The translations under genes and the position numbers were made by a program. A model generated the notes under the pieces. It worked only from the letters and a program-made list of their open reading frames with translations, was not told the origin of the DNA and did no database searches. From positions 1-35,894 of the IMG/VR virus record IMGVR_UViG_3300013126_000109: a stretch of DNA of 35,894 bases. The stretch is one strand, 5' to 3'. Each line of letters opens with the position of its first letter. Position 1 is the first letter of the stretch. Origin of the DNA: a virus. Positions 34,607-35,894 of this stretch are shown piece by piece.

Positions 34607-35894
34607 TTAGAATCCTGTGAGTTGGCCCAGCACAGTATATAGGCCATCATTTATTATGCTGAATGTCACAACATCGATCCTGCTGTTGCTAGGTGTTGGC
34701 GTAGTGTTGCCCTGCCACACATGCGGCACACCATTTCCGTCTATCTGCACCGCTGAAGGATAATAGCCAGTGGCTCCTTGTTCTATAACTATCGTGATTG
34801 CTGTAGCATAACCATTTGCGAGGCTTAGATTAGTAAGGTTTACGGTCCAGTTAGCCTGTGGTGTTATATGATAGAATATGTGTCCCGCTGAACAATCGTG
34901 TGTTACCACGCCACCGGCGACACTATTTTTAGTCTGTAACTTTTCGTGTACACCGTCTTCTATTTTAAGTATACCTGTAGTAATATTACCAGCAGTTAAA
35001 AGGTTAGTTGCCGAGTTAAAAGTTAAATCAACATCTGCTCTTAGTATTTCTTCACCGTCTCTATTCTCAACGAAAGTTATAGAATAGTTTGTGTCAATGC
35101 CGTTGGTGTTTGTGATATCAACCGTGGCCGCATTACCAGCGAATGCTGTGGTCTGCACCGTGCCGTCTGGGAATGCGAGATCACCATCTTCACCAAACTG
35201 CCATCTACGCAGAGTGGAATCTGATAAGTTGATATCTATGTTGATAGCACCTTCGCTGCGGATAGCACCTGGTAAAGTTAGTCCGCCGTCAATGTTGAAC
35301 AGCCAAGATTTCGTGCTGCCTTCCGAATCTGTGGACTGCAATGCTATGCCTCGATTATTGGCTCCTTGTAGCGTAAAATATGTGTCTAACTCTGGAGATG
35401 GATTGTAAGTCTGTGCTGTGCCAGCACTGTCTACGATTATAGTGGCAAATGTTGGTGAACCTGTGGTCGACAGTTCAATGTCCTGGTCAGTGACTGTACC
35501 AGTCCAGGCTGTGGTTTGTGTTGTATTATCGGGGAATCGTAGGTCACCATCCTCACCAAATCGCCACCTACGCAGAGTTGAGTCTGATAAGTTAATATCG
35601 ATGTTGATAGCATCTTCGCTGCGGATAGCACCACCTAAGGTTATATCACCTGCCACTGACAAGGATACATTTTGTATAGTCACAAGATTATTTTCAATAA
35701 CTAGATTGTTGTAACCTCCAATAGTGAAATTGATCTGCGAAGCAAGACCATTTATGTTTTCTACATCCACATTTTGGCTGTTAACATTGACAAAATTTCC
35801 TACTGCCACTGTGAGTTCTGTGGCATAAATCTTATTATCTACTGCATCTATCATCAATGTGCTGTCATCAGCAAATACTGATCCTTTGAAATCA
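34607..35894 (-). CDS. Tail fibre protein, N-terminus beyond the window
   Basis: The frame is open to the right edge (reading DFKGSVFADDSTLMIDAVDN), so the start lies outside the window. At least 428 residues are visible. GSVFADDSTLM.DAV is a motif of T4-like marine phage fibres. A unit of about 40 residues occurs twice (INIDINLSDSTLRRWRFGED with its end FPDNTTQTTA, and INIDINLSDSTLRRWQFGED with its end FPDGTVQTTA), 121 codons apart, giving fibre-like repeats. The C-terminal part (YPSAVQIDGNGVPHVWQGNT) is likely the distal tip. The LamG gene follows directly. Confidence 0.85.
   Translation of the reverse strand, partial: DFKGSVFADDSTLMIDAVDNKIYATELTVAVGNFVNVNSQNVDVENINGLASQINFTIGGYNNLVIENNLVTIQNVSLSVAGDITLGGAIRSEDAINIDINLSDSTLRRWRFGEDGDLRFPDNTTQTTAWTGTVTDQDIELSTTGSPTFATIIVDSAGTAQTYNPSPELDTYFTLQGANNRGIALQSTDSEGSTKSWLFNIDGGLTLPGAIRSEGAINIDINLSDSTLRRWQFGEDGDLAFPDGTVQTTAFAGNAATVDITNTNGIDTNYSITFVENRDGEEILRADVDLTFNSATNLLTAGNITTGILKIEDGVHEKLQTKNSVAGGVVTHDCSAGHIFYHITPQANWTVNLTNLSLANGYATAITIVIEQGATGYYPSAVQIDGNGVPHVWQGNTTPTPSNSRIDVVTFSIINDGLYTVLGQLTGF
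35171..35270 (-). repeat. Direct repeat in tail fibre gene, copy 1
   Basis: About 100 bases encoding IRSEGAINIDINLSDSTLRR and the FGEDGDLAFPDGT segment. It matches the 35534-35633 copy at most positions, 363 bases (121 codons) away, in the same frame, so the repeat is of protein structure and could allow recombination. Confidence 0.75.
35534..35633 (-). repeat. Direct repeat in tail fibre gene, copy 2
   Basis: Second copy of the 35171-35270 repeat, coding for IRSEDAINIDINLSDSTLRR and FGEDGDLRFPDNT. Differences are scattered, many at third codon positions, which indicates selection on protein sequence after an old duplication. Confidence 0.75.

Noticed and set aside
34607-35633. Diversity-generating retroelement or phase-variation cassette at the fibre repeats
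   Set aside because: No reverse transcriptase, template repeat or invertase is present; repeat differences are spread evenly and often silent.

Overview
The window looks like part of a large, AT-rich, T4-like marine myovirus genome. The sequence shows a complete family B DNA polymerase (gp43), sliding clamp (gp45), clamp-loader ATPase (gp44), a DsbA-like dsDNA-binding protein, a GroES/gp31-like co-chaperonin, a peptide deformylase, PhoH, a MazG-like enzyme, several 2OG-Fe(II) oxygenase-fold proteins and many small proteins of types familiar from marine T4-like phages. No photosynthesis gene is present. A two-component spanin set implies a Gram-negative host, and a ferredoxin very close to proteobacterial FdxA fits a heterotrophic marine proteobacterium better than a cyanobacterium. 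That host guess is inference.

Every gene but one reads on the minus strand, with stop/start overlaps or gaps of a few bases. The exception is phoH (24830-25564, plus), which sits in a small divergent/convergent island. There is no gene-free stretch of 300 bases; the largest gap is 24685-24829. I saw no tRNA, CRISPR array, integrase or insertion sequence.

In transcription order (right to left): 29.9-35.9 kb holds virion/tail-fibre genes, including a 5'-truncated fibre gene at the window edge. 25.6-29.9 kb holds small metabolic and replication genes: a stand-alone DNA polymerase III alpha-like fragment, co-chaperonin, MazG-like protein, cytidylyltransferase, three small ORFs, gp44 and ferredoxin. 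20.5-24.7 kb holds two conserved phage proteins, then a lysis cassette (GH19 endolysin, i-spanin, o-spanin, membrane proteins that may include the holin). 16.2-20.5 kb holds an oxygenase and a DnaJ - peptide deformylase - ClpA proteostasis run. 9.8-15.5 kb holds basic, low-complexity proteins, many beginning with a short peptide resembling the T4 internal-protein capsid-targeting sequence, plus an IscA-type Fe-S carrier. 4.9-9.8 kb is replication (oxygenase, DsbA-like, membrane protein, gp43, gp45, a 29-residue ORF). 0-4.9 kb holds a probable DNA-modification cluster: a DpdA/TGT-like base-exchange enzyme, HNH nuclease, conserved phage proteins, a QueD-like protein and a possible glycosyltransferase.

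Two promoter classes can be read: sigma70-like TTGAYT-N17-TAYAAT ahead of dsbA, gp45 and the DpdA-like gene, and T4-late-like TATAAATA/RATAAATA boxes ahead of gp43 and several structural genes. The most interesting points are the DpdA-like/QueD-like neighbourhood, the cluster of possible capsid-targeted proteins (one a nucleotidyltransferase), and a hairpin overlapping a late promoter at 15128-15161 laid out like T4's occluded late-gene leaders.
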